Positions 1 to 5,414 of a DNA stretch of 8,190 nucleotides are shown in pieces; positions within the stretch are counted from its first letter, which is position 1, and every line of letters begins with the position of its first letter. Under the pieces are notes generated by a model, which searched no databases, was not told the origin of the DNA, and was given only the letters and a program-made list of their open reading frames with translations. The stretch is from SpSt-28 sp044343155 (lineage in GTDB: Archaea; Aenigmatarchaeota; Aenigmatarchaeia; CG10238-14; SpSt-28): the NCBI GenBank assembly GCA_044343155.1, contig JAVZSS010000030.1:1-8190 (forward strand), given 5' to 3'. The translations under genes were made by a program, and so were the position numbers.

Positions 1-127
1 TGATGGAACATTAACATCAGCAGATTTTAACCTATCATTAACGTTAAGTTTCGATATATCATTATCCCCAACAGACATTAGTCTTATTCCACCATCAATA
101 TTATATGAATTTGAGATAACAACATAG
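1..127 (+). CDS. 3' end of membrane-anchored repeat protein (partial, split by window edge)
   Basis: This is the last 41 codons and the TAG stop of the gene seen whole at 7573-8085. The frame begins at base 2 and reads DGTLTSADFNLSL onward. It is cut by the window edge, not broken. It differs from the complete copy by one codon: base 102 is T here and C at 8060, so the ending reads SILYEFEITT instead of SISYEFEITT. The LYEFEI form matches a second LYEFEI inside the same protein (residues 90-95 of the full copy). See the full entry for domain content. Confidence 0.85.
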   Translation, partial: DGTLTSADFNLSLTLSFDISLSPTDISLIPPSILYEFEITT

Positions 128-130
128 TAA

Positions 131-146
131 TATTTTTTTATTTGTT
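131..146 (+). terminator. T7 tract after the repeat-protein gene
   Basis: TATTTTTTTATTTGTT starts just after the TAG stop. Archaeal RNA polymerase stops at such T-runs. The same sequence recurs at 8089-8104. Confidence 0.5.
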
Positions 147-172
147 AGGATAGATATTTATTAGTGGTTTAT

Positions 173-802
173 TTGAGTAGTAAAATTTTGTCTAAAATCG
201 ATATTGAATATGAAATAAAGGATAGAGATGGGAAGATTTTACGTAAAAGAAAATTTAAAGGTAATAGTTGGGTTGGTAGAATTATTGAATTTTTATCCTC
301 TTTCATTGGGATATGGGCATCAGCAAGTGGAAGTTATGCATATTTAACCACAAGAACTGACGTCAAGGATACTAGTGGGACATATAGACATATGCTTATG
401 GGTGGTTCAAGTGGTGTTGTTTATGGTGGACAAGCTCCAGCAGGTGATACCACTGCAGGTATTATATTGGGTTCAAGCAACACTCCCGTGTCTATAGATC
501 AATATGATTTAATAACAAGAATACCACATGGAAGCGGAGTGGGGCAACTCTCCTACGGAGCTACAACAGTTGATCTTGTAAGAGAGACAAACACATTTAG
601 ACTTACAATAACAAGAACATTTACTAATAATAGTGGTTCAAGTGTGGTGGTGAAAGAAATGGGATTATTTCTAAGGCTTAGTATGGGAAGCACACCTTAT
701 TGGTATTCGGTTATGTTAGCTAGAGATATCCCACCAACTCCTATTGAAGTACCCAATGGGGCTACATTAACCGTTAGATATATTATAAGCCACTCTATTT
801 AG
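173..802 (+). CDS. Beta-rich virion-type surface protein, paralogue of the 7125 gene
   Basis: Encodes 209 residues; probably a structural or surface protein of the particle (inference). The N-terminal third carries a short strand-turn-strand, DRDGKILRKRKFKGNSW, followed by a hydrophobic segment (about residues 32-45). The middle is rich in Gly, Ser and Thr. The C-terminal domain has the pattern FTNNSGSSVVVKEMGLFL (about residues 150-167), then strands ending in ATLTVRYIISH. The arrangement 'tract of N/S/G, then V.VKE.GL, then a late strand' is one I associate with small beta-sandwich tail or fibre-type proteins of phages and archaeal viruses, but I cannot name a family. The protein at 7125-7562 has the same order of elements. 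I chose TTG at 173 because GTGG at 164-167 sits 5 bases before it, as in neighbouring genes; an in-frame GTG at 164 is part of that site. No signal peptide is seen. It precedes the 815 gene by 12 bases and is probably co-transcribed. Confidence 0.8.
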   Translation: MSSKILSKIDIEYEIKDRDGKILRKRKFKGNSWVGRIIEFLSSFIGIWASASGSYAYLTTRTDVKDTSGTYRHMLMGGSSGVVYGGQAPAGDTTAGIILGSSNTPVSIDQYDLITRIPHGSGVGQLSYGATTVDLVRETNTFRLTITRTFTNNSGSSVVVKEMGLFLRLSMGSTPYWYSVMLARDIPPTPIEVPNGATLTVRYIISHSI

Positions 803-814
803 AGGTGGTAAAAC

Positions 815-1684
815 ATGAGTTTAAGTTTTGATTGTTATATAGGTTTACCTGCAAGAAGTTATGAAAATGAGAAACGATATAGTTTCCCAACAGATTTAGC
901 TATAACATATATTTATCCAACGGGTTTAACCGATCCACATCACCTTAGGATAAGTATCCCAACAGAAAGTAGATTACTATATATACATGGTACACCAACT
1001 GGTGTGTACTTCTATCTTGATTACATTAAAGGTAAAGTTGAACAATATGATTCTTCAGATCAAAAAATAGCGGAAAATGATATGGAAGTTGTTAGAGGAA
1101 GTAGTACAACAATACTTTTAGCAAGTGGAAGTGTAAAAGCTAAATTTATAATAACGGATTATAGGATATACGTATATGGTTATGGTGGGCAACCGATTGT
1201 TTCTGTTGATCCCAACACCATATATAATGGTGTTGGAGTTGAATTTCTAAGAATAGCAATAGAGAAAGAGGATAATACCGTATTGCATTATGGTAGTTTC
1301 AATAGTTATAAGATATGTTCCGATGGAACAACATATACATATAGACAAGTACAATCTCAAAATCCCGTTTTAGAAATACCTATAAATGTTAGTAATACCG
1401 ATGATTATGCGGATAGATTCTTATTGACAATTGATGAAATTGTTGGATCAAGTACAATGGAAGATACATTAACAATGGATATAGTGGATCAAAATGGCGG
1501 GTACTTAGATAGTGTTGTGGTAAACTTAAATATTACACCACCATTTAGAACATATATAGTTTATGATAAGGAAACATGGGATCTACTCGGTTTATATCCC
1601 GTTAAAGTGGTTTTAACATTAACAACAACTAAGGTTTTAAGTGTAAAGGGAAATGTTGGATTAGTGTATAAGCTTATACCATAA
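815..1684 (+). CDS. Large beta-rich protein, likely virion structural
   Basis: 289 residues, the second largest protein of the genome, with no family recognised. It is dominated by alternating hydrophobic/polar strands and has no membrane segment or signal peptide. The last 110 residues (from about NPVLEIPINVSNTDDYADR) read like an Ig-like or CARDB-like sandwich: NVSNTDD, a strand with LTMDIVDQNGG, then VVVNLNI and a final VVLTLTTT strand. The first 150 residues include YFYLDY, TTILLASGSVKAKF and YRIYVYGYGGQPIVSV strands. ATG at 815 follows GAGGTGG (802-808) with a 6-base spacer, and the upstream TAG stop overlaps that ribosome site, so translation is likely coupled. A soluble spike, fibre or shell protein is my guess from context between two other beta-rich genes and an anchored one. 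Confidence 0.75.
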   Translation: MSLSFDCYIGLPARSYENEKRYSFPTDLAITYIYPTGLTDPHHLRISIPTESRLLYIHGTPTGVYFYLDYIKGKVEQYDSSDQKIAENDMEVVRGSSTTILLASGSVKAKFIITDYRIYVYGYGGQPIVSVDPNTIYNGVGVEFLRIAIEKEDNTVLHYGSFNSYKICSDGTTYTYRQVQSQNPVLEIPINVSNTDDYADRFLLTIDEIVGSSTMEDTLTMDIVDQNGGYLDSVVVNLNITPPFRTYIVYDKETWDLLGLYPVKVVLTLTTTKVLSVKGNVGLVYKLIP

Positions 1685-1691
1685 GCTTATA
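1668..1691 (+). promoter_or_regulatory. Twin ATAAGCTTATA boxes, possible promoter or operator
   Basis: ATAAGCTTATA occurs at 1668-1678 and 1681-1691, 13 bases apart; each contains the palindrome ATAAGCTTAT and the core of a TATA box. The first copy is 26-30 bases before ATG 1704, as expected for a promoter; the second is too near. They encode the end of the upstream protein and its stop. Confidence 0.45.
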
Positions 1692-1703
1692 TAGGTGTTT
1701 ATA

Positions 1704-1994
1704 ATGTCGTTTACCGCTGAAGGCGGATTCAATGCATGTTATGGTGATATTGTAATAGCTAAAAAGATATTTGATTTTGAAGGTGGGGTAAATGCAAGTT
1801 ATGGTGAATATGAATTAAATAGTTTAGCTGTTGAAGTAGGTATAACTGAAGTGAGTAAAACTATAATAGAACAAATATTCAACTTCCTTAACACGATAAT
1901 ATTCATAATATTCCCATTTATCCTATTATTGCTATTCATAATCCTAATGAAAAAACTGGTGAAAAGGGAAAAGGAAAGAAAAATTAAAAAATAA
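1704..1994 (+). CDS. C-terminally anchored membrane protein with two EGG(F/V)NA.YG repeats
   Basis: 96 residues. The N-terminal ectodomain contains two copies of a 10-residue motif, EGGFNACYGD (6-15) and EGGVNASYGE (26-35), exactly 20 residues apart. Then comes AVEVGITEVSKT, a long hydrophobic helix (about 59-82, ending FILLLLFIILM) and a very basic tail KKLVKREKERKIKK. By the positive-inside rule the tail is expected on the inner face and the repeats outside, so a tail-anchored surface protein is likely. The segment VGITE resembles VGITD in the repeat protein at 7573, which has the reverse topology. ATG at 1704 has AGGTG (1693-1697) six bases upstream; the in-frame GTG at 1695 is part of that site. 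Not recognised beyond this. Confidence 0.75.
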   Translation: MSFTAEGGFNACYGDIVIAKKIFDFEGGVNASYGEYELNSLAVEVGITEVSKTIIEQIFNFLNTIIFIIFPFILLLLFIILMKKLVKREKERKIKK

Positions 1995-2002
1995 ACTTAA
2001 CA

Positions 2003-2009
2003 TTTTTTT
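2003..2009 (+). terminator. T7 tract after the 1704 gene
   Basis: Seven T between the stop at 1994 and the ribosome site of the 53-residue gene. Termination would be partial if the downstream genes share the message. Confidence 0.35.
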
Positions 2010-2023
2010 AATTGGTGGTAAAA

Positions 2024-2185
2024 ATGGATTTAGAATTATTAAGCATTTTTTTAGCTATAATATTCCAAATTATAAGCATATATAAGATATATTCAAAGTT
2101 AAGTTATGAGTTAGGTGAAATAAAGGGAAGATTAGAATATTTAGAATACATTGTAAAAATGAAAATTGGAGATGGTGAACAATGA
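2024..2185 (+). CDS. Small single-helix membrane protein (53 aa)
   Basis: A short gene encoding 53 residues. It starts MDLELLSIFLAIIFQIISIY, which is one hydrophobic helix (about residues 4-20), followed by an amphipathic charged helix with KLSYELGEIKGRLEYLEYIV that could form a short coiled coil. ATG at 2024 has a strong GGTGG (2014-2018) five bases upstream. Its TGA overlaps the ATG of the next gene (ATGA at 2182-2185), which is typical of coupled translation and supports that it is real. The one-TM-plus-coil shape is seen in holin-like, scaffold and minor coat proteins; nothing in it picks one. Confidence 0.75.
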   Translation: MDLELLSIFLAIIFQIISIYKIYSKLSYELGEIKGRLEYLEYIVKMKIGDGEQ

Positions 2186-2439
2186 ATATTGAAAATATTC
2201 TATTTATAATTTATGGATTTGCCATAGGTGTATTAACAAATCTTATACGTTTAACTCCAAAAATAGATAAGGTAATAAATACTTTGAAAAAAATATCTGA
2301 AGATAGAAAAATTGAATTTCACGAGATTATAGCATTAGTTATATTAACATATTGCTTAAAAGAACAAAAAGATATAAAAGAATTCTTAGAAAAGGTTAAA
2401 AGTGTTATACATGATGAATATAATTGTTCCCACACTTAG
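2182..2439 (+). CDS. Small N-terminally anchored membrane protein (85 aa)
   Basis: 85 residues. An N-terminal hydrophobic helix (about 5-23, ILFIIYGFAIGVLTNLI) is followed by a soluble helical region with a second hydrophobic stretch HEIIALVILTYCL (about 47-59) and a charged C-terminus. Two Cys (near residues 58 and 82) and two His flank the end. Start ATG 2182 overlaps the preceding stop, with GGAGATGGTGA (2168-2178) as ribosome site. It overlaps the glycosyltransferase gene by about 26 bases. No family recognised; the tandem pair with the 53-residue gene suggests that the two act together at a membrane. Confidence 0.7.
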   Translation: MNIENILFIIYGFAIGVLTNLIRLTPKIDKVINTLKKISEDRKIEFHEIIALVILTYCLKEQKDIKEFLEKVKSVIHDEYNCSHT

Positions 2440-3319
2440 ATTTTCAAGCTTTACATATATAGGTAAACTAATGAAAAACATGATAGAAAATAATGGTTTA
2501 AAATGTAGTTTAACTACATATTACAATATTTTTTCTAAAAATGTTCTTATTGATGACTTATATTTAACGTTAAAACTTAGAAAACTTTATGATATTGCAC
2601 ATTTAGACACAAGTTTAGAGCTTGATAAAAAATTTTCCCCAATGCTTAGTAATATATATGTTTGTAGTGAAAATGACAAGTTAAAATGTGAAAAAATAGG
2701 TTTAAAGGTTAAAGGTGTTGTTCCCCGCCCAATAAATCCCGCATTTTTTCATTATGATTTTTTAGATCCCAAAAAAAAGATATATGATTGTATAGTAATA
2801 GGAGCGTATCGAATTCCCGATAGAAAAAATATTTATTATGCATGTAAAATAATTGAAGGATTAAAGCTTAAAAGTGTTGGAATAACAAATTATAACTTCA
2901 ATTTTACCGTAAAACATAAATTTGGAAGTGTAAACGATCGTTTTAAAGCTTATTTAATAAGGAATAGCAAAATTTTGTTATTTCTAAGCGGTTGTGAGGG
3001 ATTTGGTTTACCGCCAATGGAAGCTTCAGCATTATATACAATACCTATACTTTTAGATATTCCACCTTTAAATCAATGTCATCATGGTGTATTTGTTAAA
3101 CCTTTAAATCATAAAATAATGGAATTTAATTTAGCATATCTAAAGGTAAAAGAGAAAATATATTTTCCAAACATAAAAGATTGTAAGGAAAAAGTTAGTG
3201 AAATATTAAATATGGGAAAAGAGGAATACTATAATTTAGCTATTAAATGTAGGGAAAAAGCATTAGAAAATCAAAGACAATTCAATTATTTTTTGAATAA
3301 AACTATTCTTAGCATTTAA
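2414..3319 (+). CDS. Glycosyltransferase, GT-B fold (GT4-like)
   Basis: 301 residues, the largest protein. It is expected to transfer a sugar from a nucleotide-sugar donor to a glycan or protein. The C-terminal half carries the family's E-x7-E motif: GCEGFGLPPMEAS, with Glu195 and Glu203. Just before it are VVPRPINPAFF and YDCIVIGAYRIPDRKN, in the places where GT4 enzymes have the inter-domain linker and the donor-site Arg/Lys segment. The N-terminus MNIIVPTLRFSSFTYIG looks like the first Rossmann strand with its Gly-containing loop. It is shorter than typical GT4 enzymes, mostly in the N-terminal acceptor domain. ATG 2414 gives the most natural N-terminus; ATG 2411 and GTG 2402 are in frame, and no clear ribosome site separates them. 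It overlaps the upstream gene, so it is probably read by coupled translation. In archaeal viruses such enzymes usually decorate virion proteins or alter host surface glycans. The exact substrate cannot be read from sequence. Confidence 0.88.
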   Translation: MNIIVPTLRFSSFTYIGKLMKNMIENNGLKCSLTTYYNIFSKNVLIDDLYLTLKLRKLYDIAHLDTSLELDKKFSPMLSNIYVCSENDKLKCEKIGLKVKGVVPRPINPAFFHYDFLDPKKKIYDCIVIGAYRIPDRKNIYYACKIIEGLKLKSVGITNYNFNFTVKHKFGSVNDRFKAYLIRNSKILLFLSGCEGFGLPPMEASALYTIPILLDIPPLNQCHHGVFVKPLNHKIMEFNLAYLKVKEKIYFPNIKDCKEKVSEILNMGKEEYYNLAIKCREKALENQRQFNYFLNKTILSI

Positions 3320-3328
3320 ATATATTTT
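3317..3328 (+). promoter_or_regulatory. TATA-like box for the leaderless gene at 3346
   Basis: TAAATATATTTT overlaps the TAA stop of the glycosyltransferase gene and lies about 24 bases before the ATG, with no ribosome site between. This fits a leaderless transcript. Confidence 0.55.
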
Positions 3329-3345
3329 TCATATTAAAGATAGTG

Positions 3346-3651
3346 ATGTTTGAAACCCCACTTGTCAAAGTTGAAGTAAATGAAAATGAAATACTAAGTA
3401 AATGCTATAAAATAGCTGTAGAAAAATTAGAGCAAATAACAAGTGAAATACTTAATACATATGATGATGTTGATGTTCAATTGAATTCTATTTATTTGAT
3501 ATTACGAATAATGTGCTCATTGTTTGATGTTATACTAACTAAAATATGCTATGAGAATTTAGGTAATCCAATTTTGTTAAGAGCAAATAAAAGTGTGCTT
3601 AACATAGTGGCGGAAAAAATAGCTTACGACGTAATAGTCTTTCAAAAATAA
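3346..3651 (+). CDS. Small helical protein of unknown function, probably leaderless mRNA
   Basis: 101 residues, predicted almost all helix (SKCYKIAVEKLEQITSEILNTY, IYLILRIMCSLFDVILTKICYENL, SVLNIVAEKIAYDVIVF). Three Cys sit at similar places in successive helices. No motif is recognised and no clear membrane segment is seen, although the middle helix is hydrophobic. There is no ribosome site before ATG 3346. Instead a TATA-like box (3317-3328) lies about 24-26 bases upstream, so transcription would start at or next to the ATG. This is the leaderless arrangement common for first genes in archaeal operons. GTG 3343 immediately before is an alternative start. A hairpin and T7 tract follow it, so it may form its own transcript. 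Confidence 0.72.
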   Translation: MFETPLVKVEVNENEILSKCYKIAVEKLEQITSEILNTYDDVDVQLNSIYLILRIMCSLFDVILTKICYENLGNPILLRANKSVLNIVAEKIAYDVIVFQK

Positions 3652-3656
3652 AAAAA

Positions 3657-3682
3657 ATAAAACACTTTTTTTATTGTTTTAT
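3657..3682 (+). terminator. Terminator-like hairpin with T7 tract
   Basis: ATAAAACA / TGTTTTAT (8 bases) around a loop containing T7 (3666-3672), directly after the stop of the 3346 gene. Confidence 0.5.
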
Positions 3683-3728
3683 GGTAAGTATCATCAAGTT
3701 TAATTCTAAAATGTTTAAAAAATAAAAA

Positions 3729-3752
3729 CCGAGAAAAGGGTACTTTTATCGG
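3729..3752. repeat. Hairpin with 10-base stem and GGTA loop
   Basis: CCGAGAAAAG / CTTTTATCGG, one G-A mismatch, loop GGTA (3739-3742). It is followed by C-TTTT and flanked by A-runs that can lengthen the stem. Much richer in G+C at its base than its surroundings. Could be a terminator or part of an origin. Confidence 0.6.
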
Positions 3753-3756
3753 CTTT

Positions 3757-3778
3757 TAGTATATTTTATAATATACTA
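3757..3778. repeat. Perfect 9-base inverted repeat, TTAT loop
   Basis: TAGTATATT (3757-3765) and AATATACTA (3770-3778) around TTAT. It directly follows the hairpin at 3729-3752 and includes TATA-like bases for the 3841 gene. Confidence 0.6.
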
Positions 3779-3840
3779 TATAATGTAATAATAGCAAATT
3801 TTATTTTTAAACAAAACAAAAAAGAAATAGGTGGAAAAAA

Positions 3841-4413
3841 TTGGCATATATAGATTTATGGAAAAATCATGAAATTGTGCTACCCGTTTTATGGAGCCAA
3901 AACCCGATATGGGTTAGCTATAACTTTCCCGAAAAACCTAGTGTTGCCAAAATACATTTAAAAATAATTGATAGAGGGGTATATAGATTCGGATATCGAA
4001 TATCCGAACCAGATCCTTTGCTGGGATTCACAATAAACGTAAATGGTTATGATGTTTACGTTATTACACCAGTAAATCCAACTGGTGAAATTATAATTGA
4101 TGTAAAAGATCGTGTGCTTAAAGGTAGTAATACATTTTACGCAATAATATGGAGATCCGCAATAAACTTTGTAGTTAGTTTTTATATTGTGTTTGATTTA
4201 CGACTAGAAGCTGACGTTGAAGGAACATTGGAAAGTAGAAGTATCCCCGTTGTTCAACCCAACTTTTTAGGTAGTTTATCAAGTTTTATAAGTGGTTTCG
4301 GGAACATGTTTATACAATTGTTCATGTTTTTAATACTCTTAAAATTGTTTCCATATCTTATAGATGTATTCGCCGACATTTTGGAAAGAGGTAAAAGAAA
4401 AGAAAAGGATTAG
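3841..4413 (+). CDS. Beta-sandwich surface protein with C-terminal membrane anchor
   Basis: 190 residues. Residues 1-130 are beta-rich with the run 'FTINVNGYDVYV ... TGEIIIDVKDRVLKGSNTFYAIIW ... YIVFDLRLEADVEG'. This order (a strand with VNG, a turn, I.DV...L..G.N, a late strand with a second function-free edge) is like the galactose-binding-like jelly rolls of sugar-binding modules; the resemblance is by eye. A Ser/Gly-rich linker (142-155) leads to one hydrophobic helix (about 155-175, NMFIQLFMFLILLKLF) and a basic end ERGKRKEKD. The topology suggests an external sugar- or receptor-binding head and a short inner tail. The start is TTG 3841 with AGGTGG (3829-3834) six bases upstream. A candidate attachment spike (inference). 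Its stop overlaps the next frame. Confidence 0.78.
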   Translation: MAYIDLWKNHEIVLPVLWSQNPIWVSYNFPEKPSVAKIHLKIIDRGVYRFGYRISEPDPLLGFTINVNGYDVYVITPVNPTGEIIIDVKDRVLKGSNTFYAIIWRSAINFVVSFYIVFDLRLEADVEGTLESRSIPVVQPNFLGSLSSFISGFGNMFIQLFMFLILLKLFPYLIDVFADILERGKRKEKD

Positions 4414-4766
4414 TGTTAAAATACCTTATAAATACAAAGACTAAGGAAATTTTGAAGCATCTAGAGGATTTAAATACCATATGCAATAATAAAAAGATGG
4501 TAGTTAACATGGAAGAAAAAATGATTGAGAGAATTGTCAGCGACCCAATACTAAAAAGCATCATAGAGGAATTTAAAAATGTAAAGAAAACCTTAGATAT
4601 ACTTATACAACTACCGTCATCACCTATATTATTTACTACTGAATACTATGCATTGAAAAAGCGGGTAGAAGAACACTTGAAGCAACTATTAAACAATTTT
4701 AAGGAGCAAATAAGTGAAAAAATACCAGAGATAATACTAATGGTATTAACAGAGTTAAACCTATAA
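4413..4766 (+). CDS. Helical, coiled-coil-like protein of unknown function
   Basis: Up to 117 residues, mostly charged amphipathic helix (ERIVSDPILKSIIEEFKNVKKTLDIL, then ALKKRVEEHLKQLLNNFKEQISEKIPEIILMVLTEL). No family recognised. The start is uncertain. The listed GTG 4413 overlaps the previous TAG by one base (TAGTG) and the frame stays open through the first 32 codons. The internal ATG 4509, giving 85 residues starting MEEKMIERIV, is about equally likely, because the bases around it almost copy the initiation region of the gene at 5947 and a TATA-like CTTATAAATA (4430-4439) lies upstream. A T6 tract follows the stop at 4782-4787. Confidence 0.7.
   Translation: MLKYLINTKTKEILKHLEDLNTICNNKKMVVNMEEKMIERIVSDPILKSIIEEFKNVKKTLDILIQLPSSPILFTTEYYALKKRVEEHLKQLLNNFKEQISEKIPEIILMVLTELNL
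4430..4439 (+). promoter_or_regulatory. Possible TATA box inside the 4413 frame
   Basis: CTTATAAATA, a good archaeal TATA match. It lies 70 bases before ATG 4509, which would give a leader of about 45 bases. It supports, weakly, the shorter form of that gene. Confidence 0.35.
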
Positions 4767-4987
4767 AAATTCCTACTATTATTTTTTGTTCAAGATCATC
4801 AAATGAGATCATAAACACATGATATTTTTTACATTTTAATCTAGATTACCAATGTCAAAAACACCATGAGAGAATCCACCATGAAAATTTGAACAAAAAA
4901 TTTTTTGCAAGAATTCCCCAAATTATTCAATATATGAATATAAGATATATTGGTATATTATATTACCTTTATTTCCACTGGATAACT

Positions 4988-5013
4988 ACCTATTATATAT
5001 ACCTATTTTATAT
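4988..5013 (+). repeat. Tandem 13-base iteron-like repeat (two units)
   Basis: ACCTATTATATAT then ACCTATTTTATAT directly adjacent, 12 of 13 bases identical. A weaker CTATTA core recurs just after (5016-5021). Confidence 0.7.
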
Positions 5014-5069
5014 TACTATTAGTTAATAGAATATACTATTTCGCAATATTTATATATATAATAGTAATA
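5011..5069. repeat. 11-base inverted repeat with nested CTATTA/TAATAG copies
   Basis: TATTACTATTA (5011-5021) is matched by TAATAGTAATA (5059-5069). Inside it, CTATTA/TAATAG pair again at 5016-5029, and AATAG/CTATT at 5025-5029/5036-5040. The right arm touches the TATA box and covers the region up to the expected transcript start, which is where a repressor would bind. Confidence 0.65.
5049..5060 (+). promoter_or_regulatory. TATA box of the zinc-finger operon
   Basis: TTTATATATATA centred about 33 bases before ATG 5088; the message would start near 5078-5081, just around the AGGGGG ribosome site. The right arm of an inverted repeat begins inside its end (5059). Confidence 0.7.
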
Positions 5070-5087
5070 CAATTTTTAGGGGGTTAT

Positions 5088-5414
5088 ATGTCTGATTTTC
5101 CAGTGGAAATAGAGGTTGACAAAGGTAAAGGGCGGAAAGTTCAACAAGTTATATGGTTAAAGCCGATAACCTTCAGCAAGATTCTAATTTTAGCTGACAA
5201 ATATAATGTTGCTCCAAACATTGTCATAAGTGAAATATTGGATAAGGTATTAACGGATCAAAGTGTACTTTTTAAAAAGGAAATTGTGGAAAAAGAGGTT
5301 ATAAAAGTAGCTTGCCCAATATGTCTAAATTTGTTCCCCGATTTAGAAACACTTAAAAACCATATTAAAAGGGATCATAAGGAAGTTTATGAGAAAATAG
5401 AGGGATTTATATGA
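5088..5414 (+). CDS. DNA-binding regulator: ribbon-helix-helix-like domain plus C2H2 zinc finger
   Basis: 108 residues. The N-terminal half looks like a ribbon-helix-helix unit: a strand QQVIWLKP (19-26), helix TFSKILILADKYN (28-40), turn VAPN, helix IVISEILDKVLTD (45-57). After a charged helix comes a classical zinc finger, Cys76-x2-Cys79-x12-His92-x4-His97 (CPICLNLFPDLETLKNHIKRDH region), with the usual hydrophobic Phe83 and Leu89. It is expected to bind DNA as a dimer and act as a transcription regulator, perhaps also in replication or partition. It is the first gene of its unit. ATG 5088 is preceded by a purine-rich AGGGGG (5078-5083), a TATA box (5049-5060) and an inverted repeat straddling that box, which suggests self-regulation. 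Its stop overlaps the next ATG. Zinc-finger and RHH proteins are both common in archaeal viruses; the fusion in one short protein is less usual. Confidence 0.85.
   Translation: MSDFPVEIEVDKGKGRKVQQVIWLKPITFSKILILADKYNVAPNIVISEILDKVLTDQSVLFKKEIVEKEVIKVACPICLNLFPDLETLKNHIKRDHKEVYEKIEGFI

Larger units (their letters stand above)
1..232. repeat. Terminal redundancy, left copy
   Basis: Matches 7959-8190 across all 232 bases except positions 102 (T versus C at 8060) and 163 (A versus G at 8121). It marks the overlap of a circular or concatemeric molecule of 7958 bp. Confidence 0.95.
4767..5087. other. Gene-free AT-rich region, candidate replication origin and control region
   Basis: The longest stretch without a gene (321 bases) and no open frame of note. 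From left to right: T6 tract after the 4413 gene; two CACCATGA direct repeats (4862-4869, 4877-4884); a 14-base A6T6 palindrome (4894-4907); a tandem 13-base repeat (4988-5000, 5001-5013); overlapping CTATTA/TAATAG inverted repeats (5011-5069); and the TATA box of the zinc-finger gene. Repeated short motifs in an AT-rich gap next to a DNA-binding protein gene are typical of plasmid and virus origins, but no nick site or known origin motif is recognised. Confidence 0.55.

Noticed and set aside
3681..3725. A 14-codon frame MVSIIKFNSKMFKK in the gap after the 3346 gene
   Set aside because: No ribosome site or promoter of its own, overlaps the terminator hairpin, too short to support.
4862..4884. 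Two CACCATGA repeats as a CRISPR-like or attachment site
   Set aside because: Only two copies of 8 bases; no array, no spacer pattern, no integrase gene.
4894..4907. Perfect A6T6 palindrome as a specific binding site
   Set aside because: In DNA this rich in A+T such runs arise easily; kept only as part of the region description.
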